Assembly: GCA_025667525.1 (NCBI GenBank)
Contig: JANFOE010000050.1
Span: forward strand, 372,001 to 436,000
Length of the DNA: 64,000 nucleotides
Direction of reading: 5' to 3'
Source: Glebionis coronaria
Taxonomy: Eukaryota > Streptophyta > Magnoliopsida > Asterales > Asteraceae
In this document: piece after piece, positions 1 to 11,657 of the stretch
Position numbering within the stretch: the stretch's first letter is position 1
How the letters are laid out: the number at the start of each line of letters is the position of its first letter
Program-made: the position numbers and the translations under genes
Notes under the pieces: generated by a model
Database searches by the model: none
What the model saw: only the letters and a program-made list of their open reading frames with translations
What the model was told of the DNA's origin: nothing

Positions 1-350
1 TTTCAGGTAACCGATGAAGTATAGCATGGAGCATGCATTGGATGGGAGTTGTGTGTGGCTTGGCGTCTACTTGTTTTTCCACCCATATTTAACTTGAACA
101 TTTTAAATTTTCTGTCATGTTAACGAAATTGTATCTTTTGGGGTTGAGATTCGTGGGGACCGAAACGCTAACTCTGTGTTGTATCATTTTGGGTTTGGAA
201 AACCGTAGACATGTATGTTTTTAACAATACTTAATTTATGTTAAAACTTTTACGTCTCTTTGAGTCGTTTGATATATCTTGTGTGCGATGATAACTGCCT
301 AGCACCCAAATGTTGTAGTTCCGCTGCGCATAGCATTTGTGGGGGTGTTA
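1..350 (+). repeat. TEK-A 5' LTR, 3' end only
   Basis: The sequence repeats 20026-20375 almost exactly. The LTR ends in GGGGGTGTTA, directly before the primer site region. The end is TTA rather than the usual CA, and both LTRs agree on this. Confidence 0.93.
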
Positions 351-355
351 GAGAT

Positions 356-368
356 TGGTATCAGAGCC
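356..368 (+). promoter_or_regulatory. TEK-A primer binding site (initiator tRNA-Met)
   Basis: TGGTATCAGAGCC lies 5 nt after the LTR end and is complementary to the 3' end of plant initiator tRNA-Met, the primer for minus-strand synthesis in this lineage. Confidence 0.9.
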
Positions 369-467
369 ATGAGATATAGAGAACTAGGTCGTTTTGAAAA
401 ATCCTAAACTATAACTTTTGGTGTCGTAAGAAATTGTCCAAGCACACAACTATCCTGCATGGCTCCG

Positions 468-741
468 GTAAGATTTATTTTTGTATTGATGGTATAGATG
501 CATACCTTTGAGTTGAAGTAATATATGTGGGTATTTATTACATAGATATTGAACTACTATATGTAAACGTTGAAATTGTACGTGGAGTACTCGATACCGT
601 AATTCTTGTATTACATATGCATGAGCATCATATTATCGTATTTTGGGCATGTGTACCACCTTTGCATTGCATTTGCATGCATGTATTTATAAATATTGAA
701 TAGTAATCTTACGTACCCTCTAAAATTCTATGTTATTGTAG
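468..741 (+). other. Candidate leader intron of TEK-A
   Basis: A donor GGCTCCG/GTAAGAT lies at 467/468 and a pyrimidine-rich TTATTGTAG acceptor ends at 741, two bases before the ATG of the accessory ORF. TEK-E has the same donor at the same relative place (exon/intron edge at 43711 on the minus strand) and an acceptor three bases before its own ATG. Splicing is inferred from this shared layout; no transcript evidence is available. Confidence 0.55.
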
Positions 742-743
742 GA

Positions 744-1777
744 ATGGCCGAGGTACCGCCTAACGGAAATGGAGACGAATACATCGTAGGACACGAAGGG
801 GGACTGTTTCCTCCGAACCCGCCAAATGGTGACAATGGATGGATAGCTCAAGAAGAAGCGATAGAGCCGGCTAATGACAGTGATGAAAGTGATGTGGACA
901 ACTTCAGTGTTAGTGACGATGGTAGAGAGGATTCCGAGGAAGAGGATCTGGTGGATGATGGAATTCCAGCGAATGCCGTCGGTCAGACCGAACCCGAATT
1001 ATTCAATCTCCAAATTCACCGAAGGGATATGAAGTGCCTCCAACAGGCCGATATGATCAGCAACCCGTTCGTCCCCCGATGGACAATTGTAAGGACTACC
1101 TGAGGACGGTGCCAGGGTTTACTCGAGTGAGTAATGAGTTTGGTGCAGAATCCAGTAATGCATCTAGATCGCGATCTATCCATGAAAATGTGGCGAAGGT
1201 CTATTTTCCGAGGCCAAGAAACTATTGGGATCTTGAGAATCGTTTGAGAAGAATGGATAGATTGATGTACGAACGGTAAGTGGTGGAAACTAGAGTATTC
1301 AAAAGGTTCGACGAGAATGAGAGGGCACATCAGAGGTTGTTGGCAAGAACTGCAAGGATTGAATTTGATGGAGTGGCAAATAAGAGTGATATTAATAGTT
1401 TGAGATCGATGATAGCAAAACTGAGTGCTAGTCTTAAGCAAGTTAGGGAGGATCAGGCGAGGTTGACTAGGATGCAAAGTTGGGAGCATCGTGTTAGAGC
1501 ATCCCTGCCACAAGATTGGAGATTTGTAGATGACTTGGAAATGGAGGCTAATGATTTTATGGTCCAGCCACCTGCCAGAGGTGTGTGTATCACTTTAGGG
1601 AATCAGGTAGCAGTGGAGTGTGGATCTACTTCTGGGACGAAGAAGGTAACTGAGTGTGGGCCGAATGATAAAGGAAAGAGGAAGATGGACGAGGACGAGG
1701 AAGACAGTGATGAAGAGCCCGAGGAGGATGAAGAAGAACCACCATCCAAGAGGTCGTCTGGATCACCACGTGACTAG
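744..1777 (+). pseudogene. ORF0: accessory ORF upstream of gag in TEK-A (broken)
   Basis: The ATG at 744 follows the putative splice acceptor. The first part (744-1103) begins MAEVPPNGNGDEY and is acidic with a Ser/Asp-rich stretch. The frame then changes between roughly 1010 and 1060, and the rest reads on in another frame from 1034 to 1777, with one in-frame TAA at 1277-1279. The second part is predicted to be helical (heptad-like Leu/Ile spacing around 1390-1480). It ends in a basic patch KGKRKM followed by a long Asp/Glu run, which could be a nuclear signal next to an acidic tail. I know no family for it. TEK-E carries a possible counterpart with a similar Gly-Trp then acidic SDNF-like N terminus. 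Function is unknown. Confidence 0.6.
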
Positions 1778-2138
1778 TTGCTTGTATTTTATTTTATCTT
1801 TGATCGTTGTAATCGAACTATTTTAGACTCCTGTATGATGGTATTGTGATGAAAACTTGATGACTTACGTTTGATGGTGTATGGTTGTAGTGGCATTACT
1901 TGTCACAGATTTTGGTTGATTTATCAATGCAATCTATGTTTACCTTTCATAATCTATGATATGCCTTTAATTTTCTCTTTTGTGATGTGAATTGATGGAT
2001 ATTAGTAACCTTGTAGTGATGTGTTTTTGTACTTGTATTATGTCTTGAAAAAGAAATCCATCTTAATCTTGATGTGTATACTTACTGTGTTTTTCTATTT
2101 TCCCTGTCTTTGCAGAGAGGTGTACTTGAGAATTCACC
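1778..2138 (+). other. Non-coding spacer between ORF0 and gag with a strong splice acceptor
   Basis: The spacer is AT-rich and has no ORF. Its one notable signal is a long pyrimidine tract ending TGTCTTTGCAG at 2115, 24 bp before the gag ATG at 2139. The donor at 468 could be joined either to 741 (ORF0) or to 2115 (gag). Confidence 0.5.
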
Positions 2139-2216
2139 ATGCCTCCAAAGCTAACAACTAACCGTGTGAACACAATGATTCAAGAAGCAATTGCAAATGC
2201 ACTCGAAGCGGATCGT
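2139..2216 (+). pseudogene. gag: TEK-A gag, N-terminal 26 codons (split by ATH-B)
   Basis: The ATG at 2139 opens a frame (MPPKLTTNRVN...) that runs to the last base before ATH-B. The reading frame resumes in phase at 13308 once ATH-B and one copy of the target duplication are set aside, so this was one gag gene before the insertion. MPP is a usual start for Tekay gag proteins. Confidence 0.88.
2212..2216 (+). repeat. Target site duplication of ATH-B, left copy (ATCGT)
   Basis: ATCGT at 2212-2216 is repeated exactly at 13303-13307, just outside the two LTRs. A 5-bp duplication is what LTR-retrotransposon integrases make. Confidence 0.95.
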
Positions 2217-3860
2217 TGATAAGTGTGAAAACACCCTTCCTTTTACCACTTAATTCTGGCTAAAACGAGACCAAAACACGTATTTAATATCATTTGTTTG
2301 GAATTATGCGTGGTTTTTGTGTTTATTGTGTTTTCAGAGTCAACCGGATGAATAATGAAGAAAACATGGGATTGCACGGGTTTATTCAAGGAAAAAGACT
2401 CAAGACGAAGTCTATGGTCCAAGAGACGCAAAAGATTTGAAGTCATTGTGCCTATTTGAAGATTTATCGAAGAATAGAGCCAAAGATGGAAGATTCATAT
2501 ATGTCGAAGAACTCGAGTCTATTAAACAAAAGATTATAAGACGAGTTGGAATTATTCACCGACACTTCTCAAAATCCAAAGTCGGAAACGTTTATTTAAA
2601 GAGACGAGAAGACTAAAGAAGAAAGGAGAAAAGAAGCCCGATACCAAAGCCCATTTGCAAGCCCATACACACGCCTATATAAAGGCCCTTACTTCACAAA
2701 TTTCACACACTTAGTCTTTTAGGTAATTTTTAGTTTTAGAGAGAGAAAGTTTAGAACTTTCTCTCACTAGATTTCATCTTTTTCTCTTTCTAGATCAAAA
2801 CATTTGTATTACTTTTCATTAATCGAGATCAAGTTTTTAGCTTTTAATCTTTAATCTCATCCTTCCTTTCTTTTATTTTGATTGATTTTGGTACAAATCT
2901 CGTATGATCCATGTTGTTCATCAATGATTTGTGCTTAAAAAGTTGATTACTTTTTATGTTTCCTTAAGTTTATGCATGAATAAGCTTTGAGACCCTTGTT
3001 CTTATTGGCTTATTTGTTGATTTTGCTTATTTACTTTTTAAAGTTTTTATGAAAAGTTCATCTTTTTATTAATTCGATCTATAAGTTTGCTTATTAAAAG
3101 TTAGAAAAGTTGTTTTTAGTGCTTATTTGATCAGCTTATTTGTGGATTTGAGCTTGTTGGAGATTGGCTTATTCTATAGCTTATTTCCCTAGCTTAAAGT
3201 TTCGGATTAGCACCATTTTCGGAAAAGGTAACTCCCTTTTCCGACCTTGTATTCCGACCAAGCCACATCCCTCTTTCCGATCGTGAGATCGGAATAGGGT
3301 TTAGTGCATTCCGACGGTGAGTAGCTTTTCCATATTCCGATTGTTGCCTTTCTCCTATATTCCGATTGATTCACTTTCGAGTATTCCGATCGGGACCCCT
3401 TTTCAACATTTTCCGATTGCATGCTTTTTGATTATTCCGATCACCATACTTTTCAACATTCCGATCGTTCGATCGGAATATATTCCGATTACACCTATTT
3501 TTTGGTTATTCCGATTGAGTTGTTTAGCTATTCTCCGTTCTTACTTTCTTTTAGTAGTTTCCAATTAAGTTCTTATTTTTCACAAAGCTTTCCAAGTGTT
3601 AGTTTTTATTGAATGTCCATTTATTTTTCTAGTATAATCTTTAACATTTTTCAAACTTTTATTTTTAAGCTCGTCTTTTAGTTTAATCTTTTAAAGCTTT
3701 AAGTTTACTCTTCGACACTTAACTAATTGTTATTAGTTTAAAATAGATAAACAAACCAACCTTTTTTATTTAACCAAGAACAAATCATTCCACTTAGAAC
3801 CGAGATCAATTCGAGAGGATACCGAGAGAATAATAAAACCCATACAAAACACAAATATCA
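2217..3860 (+). repeat. ATH-B 5' LTR
   Basis: It begins TGATAAGTG and ends AAATATCA, so the ends are TG...CA. The copy at 11658-13302 matches it closely. A TATA-like CCTATATAAAGG lies near 2671, followed by a pyrimidine-rich leader with repeated TCTCTC runs, so transcription probably starts near 2700. An unusual TTCCGAT motif array fills 3203-3521. Confidence 0.95.
3203..3521 (+). repeat. Array of about 16 TTCCGAT/ATCGGAA motifs in the ATH-B LTR
   Basis: TTCCGA or its complement occurs about 16 times in 320 bp with irregular spacing of 10-35 bp. Two sets are paired as palindromes: 3458-3479 (10-bp perfect arms around TT) and about 3275-3295 (8-bp arms). The array is kept in the 3' LTR at about 12645-12962. 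Short ORFs crossing it (for example 3317-3568) are by-products of the repetition. Confidence 0.8.
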
Positions 3861-3862
3861 AA

Positions 3863-3877
3863 TGGCGCCGCTGCCGG
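3863..3877 (+). promoter_or_regulatory. ATH-B primer binding site (tRNA-Asp)
   Basis: TGGCGCCGCTGCCGG starts 2 nt after the LTR. It pairs with the 3' end of plant tRNA-Asp(GTC) with a single mismatch (CGCTG for CGTTG). This primer is typical of Athila elements. Confidence 0.9.
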
Positions 3878-4074
3878 CTCTTCTCGTTAAGATCAAAAGT
3901 TTTTTGTGAGAACTTGGATTTTGGGATCCGTTCCCCGTGAACGTTACTTTTTCATACAAACTTTCAAAAACACAAAAACATATAAAAAATTTCAAAAAAT
4001 CCTAAAAAGTAAAAAACATAAAAAACCAAAAATATTTTTGCTTTGTTTTTCTTTGTTCGTTCTTTTGCAGGTGT

Positions 4075-7000
4075 ATGCGCACTCGATCCACGTCTTATCA
4101 AGAGCCCGAGCCTCTCGATCAATTAGACATGGCCGGTGTACAAAACAACAACAACATACCACCTCCAAACAACAATAATAACAACAACAACCCACCTTTC
4201 AACAACATGAATAACAACAACAATGAGCCTCAACCGGATAATCGCCCGATGATTGAATTGCTGCAAGCTCATGTAGATGGCAACACTGATCCAATTGTTA
4301 TACCAGCAATTGCAGCAAATAACTTTGAGCTAAAATCAGGCTTTATCCAGATGGTCTCCGCTCAACCATTCTTGGGACGTACCATTGATGACCCACATGA
4401 CCATATCAAGAGATTCTTGCAACTCACTAACACGGTCAAGTTCAATGGTGTTCCACAAGAGGTTATCAGGTTACAACTTTTTCCCTTTTCTTTAGAGGGA
4501 CAAGCCCGGCATTGGCTTGCTAAGGAAACGCCACAGAGTATTCTCTCATGGACGGATTTGGAAACAAAGTTTATCAATTACTTTTTCCCACCCTCTCGTA
4601 CTACCGCTTTGCGGAATGAAATCATAAATTTCGAACAAAAGTACGATGAGTCGTTCAGTGAATCTTGGGATCGTTTTAAAGATCTTTTAAGAAAATGCCC
4701 ACAACATGGTTTTACCAAAGTACATCAAATTAATACTTTTTAGAATGGTTTAAACATGAGTGACCAAGATTCACTAAACAGTGCCTCAGGGGGTAATCTT
4801 TTGGCTAAGACTTCCAATGCTACTTGGGATATCATTGAGAATAAGTCTCGTGTGCAAACCAAGAGTGTTCGGACCAATGTCTCTAGTGCTAGCACTAGTG
4901 ACATCGATAAGCGACTTGACAAAATCACTACGCTTCTTGAATCGCTTGTTACCCACACCGTCAGCAACAACAACAGCAACAACGCTAAAAACACTCAAGT
5001 CAATGCTGTTAGCCAACTATGCGAGATATGCGGGGGTCCTCATTCTTACACCACTTGTACCGCCACCCAAGACTACCCTGCTGAGAATGTAAATGCGGCA
5101 TATGGCACCTATCCTCAACCTGCATATCAAGCTAGACCTCAAGGTGACCGTAACTTGCTTAGCTACCGCTCCAACAACTATCTCTCACCACCTGGTTTTA
5201 CTCCTAACAACCAAAACCAACATCAAAACCTCAACCGGCCTCCTCAACAACAACAACAATCTCGTGGACCATACATACCACCTCACAAACAGCAACAACC
5301 ACCTCAACGAAACAACCAAGTTTACCAGCAACCTGCTTATCAACCACCCGCATACACTGCTCCTTCCAACCAAACCCCCGCATTACATCAAGACATTGGA
5401 ACCTACATGAGGACTAACGATGTGATCGTGGATAATCTCCAACAGGAAGTGCGCAACTTGAAAGCAGACCTGATGAAACAAGGGAATGATCTGAGAGCTG
5501 ATATGAAAAACACTATGGATAGTCAAACGAATGACTTAAGAAACATGATGGCTAGTTTCTTCCACGGTAATCAACCCTCTTCTTCGGGTACTCTTCCGAG
5601 TAACACCGTTGCGAATCCAAGAGGGGAGATGAAAGCAATCACCACTCGCAGTGGCAAAGGTACCAAGGAACCCGAGCTTCCTATACCTCTACCGGTGGTT
5701 GTGACTAAGGAGAACGAGTCACCTGCTCCTATTCCTCATCCTTCTCCTTCCCCAATTTCTCCACCTCTTCCTTCTACCCCTCCTCCACCCAAGGATGTGA
5801 GTGATCCTATTATCCCAAAGCCTTCCTCTTCTTCCAATATACCTTATCCATCAAGGTTGAGGAAAGAGAAGCTCAAAAGCAAGGACGATATTCAGGTTTC
5901 GAACTTCCTTAAAATGTTCAAACAATTGAATTTTAATATCTCCTTCGCTGAGGCTCTCGCTCACATGCCCAAGTATGCAAAAATGTTTAAAGATCTTCTG
6001 AGTGACAAGGAAAAGCTTCTCGATATTGCCAACACCCAACTTAATGAGAACTGTTCTGCAGTGCTCTTAAGGAAATTGCCAACCAAGCTTGGTGATCCGG
6101 GTCGTTTCTTAATCCCTTGCAATTTCCCGGGAGTAGAGAATTGCATGGCCCTAGCCGATCTAGGTGCCAGTATTAATTTAATGCCTCTAAGTGTTTGGAA
6201 GCAACTATCTCTCCCAGAGCTAGTCCCCACTAAAATGACTTTAGAATTATCTAACCGTACGGTTGCTTATCCACTGGGGATAGCAGAAGACGTCTTTGTA
6301 GGAGTCGACAAATTCACTTTTCCTGCTGATTTCGTCGTCGTCGACTACGAGATGGACCCTCGTGTTCCCTTGATCGTGGGTCGTCCATTCCTGAGGACCG
6401 GTCGCACTCTCATCGATGTTGAAGCCGGTGAGCTTATCATGAGAGTGGGTGACGATAAAATCGTCTTCAACATGGGAAAGTTGTCTAAACAACCTTATTC
6501 ACACAAGAGTGTTAATTGTATTGACTTTCTTGATGAGGCTTGTGAAGAACACTTCCAAAATGCTTGCAAAAGTATTCCTACTTCTCTTCCCAATGTTGAA
6601 ACCGTTGCCTCTATCGGTTCATCATTGTCTCTATTTGGAGATAGTGATTTGTTTTGGAACAATCTTGAAGACACCATGGGAGATGTGAATTTAGCTAATG
6701 ATGATTCTCCCACCAATGGGGATGAAGACACGAATTTCTTTGACAATCTTCTCAACGAAGACAATCCTTCTCCTCCATCTCCCACGGTCATTGCTATCGA
6801 TACTCCGACTTTAAATACGCCTCCCGTCGAAAATCCTCCGGATTTAGAACTTAAGGAGTTGCCCCCCCATCTCGAGTATGTATTCCTTGAAGAAGAGAAG
6901 AAGTCGCCAGTCATCATTGCGAAGGATTTGAAAGATGAAGAGAAAACTCGCCTCATCGCCGTGCTTAAAGATCACAAAAAGGCGATTGCTTGGAAAATTT

Positions 7001-7086
7001 CTGATATTCGCGGAATTGATCCTCACTTCTGCACACACAAAATTCTCATAGAGGACGACTTTAAGCCCACAATTCAAAGCCAATGA
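4075..7086 (+). pseudogene. gag-pro: ATH-B gag and protease (two nonsense mutations)
   Basis: The start follows a pyrimidine tract and TTTTGCAG. Residues 1-60 are Asn/Pro-rich low complexity. Residues about 90-215 form a retrotransposon gag domain (FLGRTIDDPHDHIKRF, EGQARHWL). The frame meets TAG at 4741-4743 where the family has a Tyr in the TF(Y)NGL motif, then continues in phase from 4744. A zinc-knuckle-like C-E-I-C...H...C lies at 5018-5059, followed by a Gln/Asn/Pro-rich linker. An aspartic protease with D-L-G-A-S at 6157-6171 and the VGRPFLRT motif follows. The frame ends at TGA 7084-7086 where an Arg codon is expected (CGA to TGA). Gag would coat the RNA and the protease would cut the polyprotein. 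Confidence 0.92.
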
Positions 7087-9752
7087 AGGGTGAATACAAA
7101 AATACATGAAGTCATCAAAATAGAGGTTATCAAACTTCTTGATGCGGGTATGATTTACCCTATTTCGGATTCACCATGGGTTAGTCCAATCCATTGTGTG
7201 CCCAAGAAGGGCGAAATAACCGTTGTTCCCAATGAACACAACGAGTTGATTTCCACTCGTCTCGTTACTGGGTGGAGAGTTTGTATAGACTACCGCAAAC
7301 TCAATGATGCCACGAGAAAGGATCATTTCCCTCTACCTTTTATGGACCAAATGCTTGAACGATTAGCAGGTAATGAATATTACTGCTTTCTTGATGGTTT
7401 CTCGGGTTATTTCCAAATACCCATCGATCCCCAAGATCAAGAGAAGACAACATTCACTTGTCCCTATGGAACATTTGCTTACAAAAGAATGCCTTTTGGC
7501 TTATGTAATGCCCCCGGGACTTTCCAAAGGTGCATGTTAGCTATCTTCCATGACATGGTTGAACAAACCATGGAAGTATTCATGGATGATTTCTCGGTCT
7601 TCGGGGATTCCTTCTCTTCTTGCCTTGCCAATTTGGAACGTATGCTTAAACGGTGCGAAGACACTCGCCTTGTTCTGAATTGGGAAAATGTCATTTTATG
7701 GTAAAAGAAGGCATCGTGCTGGGACACAAGATCTCCAAAGCCGGTCTTGAAGTGGACCGTGCTAAAGTCGATGTTATCACTAAGTTGCCTCCACCTTCAA
7801 CAGTGAAGGGTGTGAGAAGTTTCCTTGGTCATGCGGGCTTCTACCGTCGATTCATCAAAGATTTTTCTCAAATCGCTCGCCCGATGACCCACCTCTTGGA
7901 AAAAGATACTCCTTTTATCTTTTCCAAAGAGTGTATTGAAGCCTTCAACTCGCTTAAGGATAAGCTAACTAAGGCACCCGTCTTGGTTACCCCTAATTGG
8001 GAGCTGCCTTTCGAGTTGATGTGCGATGCTAGTGATTTTGCTATTGGTGCGGTTTTGGGCCAAAGAGTGAATAAACACTTCCAACCGATCCATTACGCTA
8101 GCAAGACAATGACTGTAGCCCAATTGCATTACACGACAACCGAAAAAGAGCTTTTAGCTGTTGTCTATGCTTTTGAAAAATTCTGCCCCTATCTTGTCCT
8201 TTCCACCACAATCGTTTACACCGATCATTCCGCGTTGAAGTACTTGTTGACAAAGCAAGATTCCAAACCAAGACTTCTTCGTTGGGTTTTGCTACTCCAA
8301 GAGTTTAAAATCAAAATTTGCGATAAAAAAGGAGCTGAAAACCTAGCCGCGGATCATCTTAGTAGGCTTGAGGATCCTTACCAAGGGGATCATCCGAACA
8401 AAGAAATCAATGATTCTTTTCCCTTGGAGACCTTAATGTCTATCAACTCGACTGCTGACGAAACCCCGTGGTTTGCGGACATTGCAAACTACTTGGCGGG
8501 TGGAATTCTCGTTGACGGGTTAACATCCCAGAAAAAGAAGAAGTTCTTTAACGACATTAAGACTTACTTTTGGGATGACCCGTATCTATTCAAACAATGT
8601 GATGACTTGATTATTTGTCGATGTGTTGATGGACCGGCAGCTTTAGAAATCCTTGATGCTTGCCACAAAGGACCCACCGGTGGTCACTTTGGTCCCAACT
8701 ACACCGCCAAAAAAGTGTTTGACTCGGGATTTTATTGGCCCACCATCTATCGTGATGCTCACGATATGGTTAAACGTTGTGATGCTTGCCAAAAACAAGG
8801 CACGATCACACATAAAGACGAGATGCCTCAGAATTTCATTCAAGAGTGTGAAATCTTTGATGTTTGGGGTATCGACTTTATGGGGCCATTCTCTTCCTCT
8901 AAAGGAAACAAATACATCCTTGTAGCCGTTGACTACGTTTCAAAGTGGGTTGAAGCCAAAGCTTTACATACTAATGACGTAAGGGTGGTTTGTAACTTTT
9001 TGAAATCGTTGTTCGCTAGATTCGGCGTTCCTCGTGCTATTATCAGTGACCGCGGGACTCATTTTTGCAACGATCAATTTGCAAGAGTTATGGCTAAGTA
9101 TGGTGTCAATCACCGTCTTTCCACCGCCTATCATCCCCAAACCAATGGGCAAGCCGAGATATCCAACCGTGGATTAAAGCGAATTTTGGAGCGTACTGTG
9201 GGAGAGCATCGTGCCGCGTAGGCCGATAAGTTAGATGATGCTTTGTGGGCTTTTCGTACTGCATACAAGACTCCGATTGGTTGTACACCATATCGTCTTG
9301 TGTACGGGAAAGCATGCCACCTTCCCATCGAGCTAGAACATAAGGCGCACTGGGCCTTGAAGTGGGCTAACTTCGACATCAACAAAGCCGGTGATCATCG
9401 CAAGATTCAACTCAACGAGCTCAACGAACTGAGGAATGAAGCTTATGAGAACTCGCTGATCTACAAGGAGAAGACGAAGATCCTTCATGACGCAAAAATC
9501 AAAAACCGAGAGTTCCACGTTGGTGATCAAGTCTTACTTTTTAACTCTCGGTTGAAGATCTTCTCTGGCAAGTTGAAGAGCCGCTGGTCTGGTCCATTCA
9601 CCGTCGCCAAAGTCTTTCCATATGGGACCATTGAGCTTTCTCAGCCAAATGGGCCCAATTTCAAAGTGAATGGCCAGCGTCTGAAGCTGCACTTTGGTGA
9701 GGACATCTCTCAGGAGATGATTCCATCCCTCACCACGTTCCCCATGAACTAA
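7087..9752 (+). pseudogene. pol: ATH-B pol: RT, RNase H, integrase (frameshift plus stop)
   Basis: This continues in the same frame as gag-protease. RT shows ISDSPWVSPIHCVPKKG, the FLDGFSGYFQIPI motif and the active site F-M-D-D at 7579-7590. A 1-base deletion near 7688 (between LNWE and CHFMVKEG) moves the frame; it then runs from about 7690 to 9752. RNase H has [13 protein letters not shown] and [16 protein letters not shown]. Integrase has the HHCC zinc finger (GGHFG... CDACQKQ) and a catalytic triad in [16 protein letters not shown] and [14 protein letters not shown] at 9219-9221 replaces a Trp just after the catalytic core, and the C-terminal domain reads on to 9752. It would copy RNA to DNA and insert it. 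Confidence 0.92.
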
Positions 9753-11640
9753 TTTTGGGTCGAGTCAGGCTCGTGACTCGGTTATCAAAAACAAGCGCTC
9801 CTCGGGAGGCAGCCCGAGTATCTATCCTTTTATGTTTTAACCTCCTAAGTGTAGGGGGACATGTGTAGGTGTTTGTTTTTGTGTGGTGATGTGATTACAG
9901 GGATGAATGCACTCTTGGAACCTTTGAAGAACCTGCTCCCGTGTTATCCGAAATCCGGTTCTATCTCTCAACTATCGTGATTCAATTTTCTTCATACTCA
10001 CATTTGAAATTGATCACTTTAGTCGTCTCTTCCTTAACTTGAGTTAACCAACGTGCACAATGTCCTAAGTGTAGGGGAGACTTTTCCCACATGCTTAAAC
10101 ATTGAGGACAATGTTTATCTTAAGTTTAGGGGGGACTTCTATCGAAGTTTTAAGTGGACTTTTCCATGAAAATGCCTTCATTTAACCGGAAAATCATATT
10201 TTTCAACATTTTTCAAATTTTTTATTAACTTTGGCCATTTAGTCGTAATTTTTAAAGTTTTATCGTTGCTTTCGTATGTATATATCCCGCAATAAAGTCA
10301 AATATTAATAAAGTGGTGTAGCTAGTTTAGAAGTCTTTGACATATTAGGCCCGTTGCGTTTATTTTGACTCAACCCGAATAGACTTATCCAAGTTTATTC
10401 TAGCTAGTATCCTTAACCATGTAGACCTTAATTGGTTTATTAGGCTAAGCATCCACGAGTCTCATTACTTGAGATTTTAAATTGTGGAGAACGAGAGATG
10501 ATAGAGCCAATTATAAGTCGGTATTCTTGCGCAAGCTCACTTGGTGTAATTATTTGCCTATTCTCCCATCACTTGCTAATAATTTATCTGCAATAAGTAA
10601 GGTCATACGATTTGAAAAGTTACTTAGCTACTAGCCCAAGATCGTTTAAAAGTTGCTCGGTAATGATAAGAGTTAATAGCCAATGCATAACTTATGAAGC
10701 GGGGCGCGAAGATTGGCGAGTCCGAAAAGGCCCTAACAAGGCATGAGGATTCATTTTATTACTGAAGATCCAAAGTGATGTGAAAAGCATTATTTCCAAA
10801 ATCAATATGAAGGATCAAGACTCACGACGAAAAGCAATCAACTCCCATAAAGATCATGGAGAAGTCTATCCGAAAAGACCCTAACAAGGTATGAGGATAA
10901 ATAGATCCAAGTCCGAAAAGGAGGCGGATCGTTGTATCTCAAAATCCCAATTAGAGATTGAAGAAATAATCATGAAGTCGTGGTCAACAAAGTTGGAGTA
11001 CCCCTCAAAAGTCTCCAAGTGAAGAAACTCTATTACGATGAGAAGACCATTATCTCAAGAACGTCTCTCAAGATATGAAGTATGAAGTACATGCCAAATA
11101 TCGGCCCGAGAAAGGTCTCAAATCGCGAACCAAGTTATGCCAAGATATGAACTTTTTGATATCCCGAGAAGCAGTTTTAAGAGATTTTGTCGTTTAGCTA
11201 ACTATTGATCAAATCGTCCTACTTTGCTTTCAGCCTAAATAAACTATCGAAATAAGTCCAAAAATGCATCTTCATGATCATTCTAAGACAAAAATAAAAT
11301 ATAAGAGATACACCTAGGAATAAGGGAGTTTAAGCATTTAATTAAGCCATGTGTGTGAGTGTTTGATTTGCTAACTTATAATAACAATGATCTCGTTTTT
11401 AAGCTTAGTTTGGGGAACGTGAAACTTGAGGGTGATAAATCTTCGCAGCACCAAAGCCCTAATGTAAGTCCTTGATCTCTTTGCAAGTTATTTCCATCCT
11501 TTTGTTTACTTTAAAGTTTGAATTTCTCTTAGTACTTTCATTTTTGATTCAGTAGTATTTTAATAAGGCCAAGGTTGATTGATTATGAGAAAAGTGTAAA
11601 TGTGCTTTGTCACTAAGCATTGCATGAGGGCATGGCAATG
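9753..11640 (+). other. ATH-B 3' non-coding region (env-like position, no ORF)
   Basis: Some Athila elements carry an env-like ORF here; I see none longer than chance. TAAGTGTAGGGG-like purine blocks recur at 9847-9860, 10067-10080 and 10121-10135 and match the real polypurine tract at 11645-11657. A CCCTAACAAGG-centred sequence is repeated at about 10720-10750 and 10870-10900. No other structure is visible. Confidence 0.75.
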
Positions 11641-11644
11641 GTTA

Positions 11645-11657
11645 AGTGTAGGGGATT
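11645..11657 (+). promoter_or_regulatory. ATH-B polypurine tract
   Basis: AGTGTAGGGGATT ends directly at the 3' LTR start (11658). It is the expected primer for plus-strand synthesis. Confidence 0.85.

Noticed and set aside
459..741. ATGGCTCCG before the TEK-A leader intron as the first exon of a spliced coding ORF
   Set aside because: Joined to either acceptor it meets a stop after about 16 codons, and the ATG is AAG in TEK-E.
1276..1284. CGGTAAGT at the TEK-A ORF0 internal stop as a splice donor
   Set aside because: The frame continues unchanged after the TAA and no acceptor in a suitable phase is close, so a nonsense change is simpler.
3317..3612. Overlapping ORFs of 83 and 63 codons in the ATH-B LTR, with a repeated IPI motif
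   Set aside because: They are translations of the TTCCGAT array and also arise in the 3' LTR copy (12758-13054); no codon or start signal supports them.
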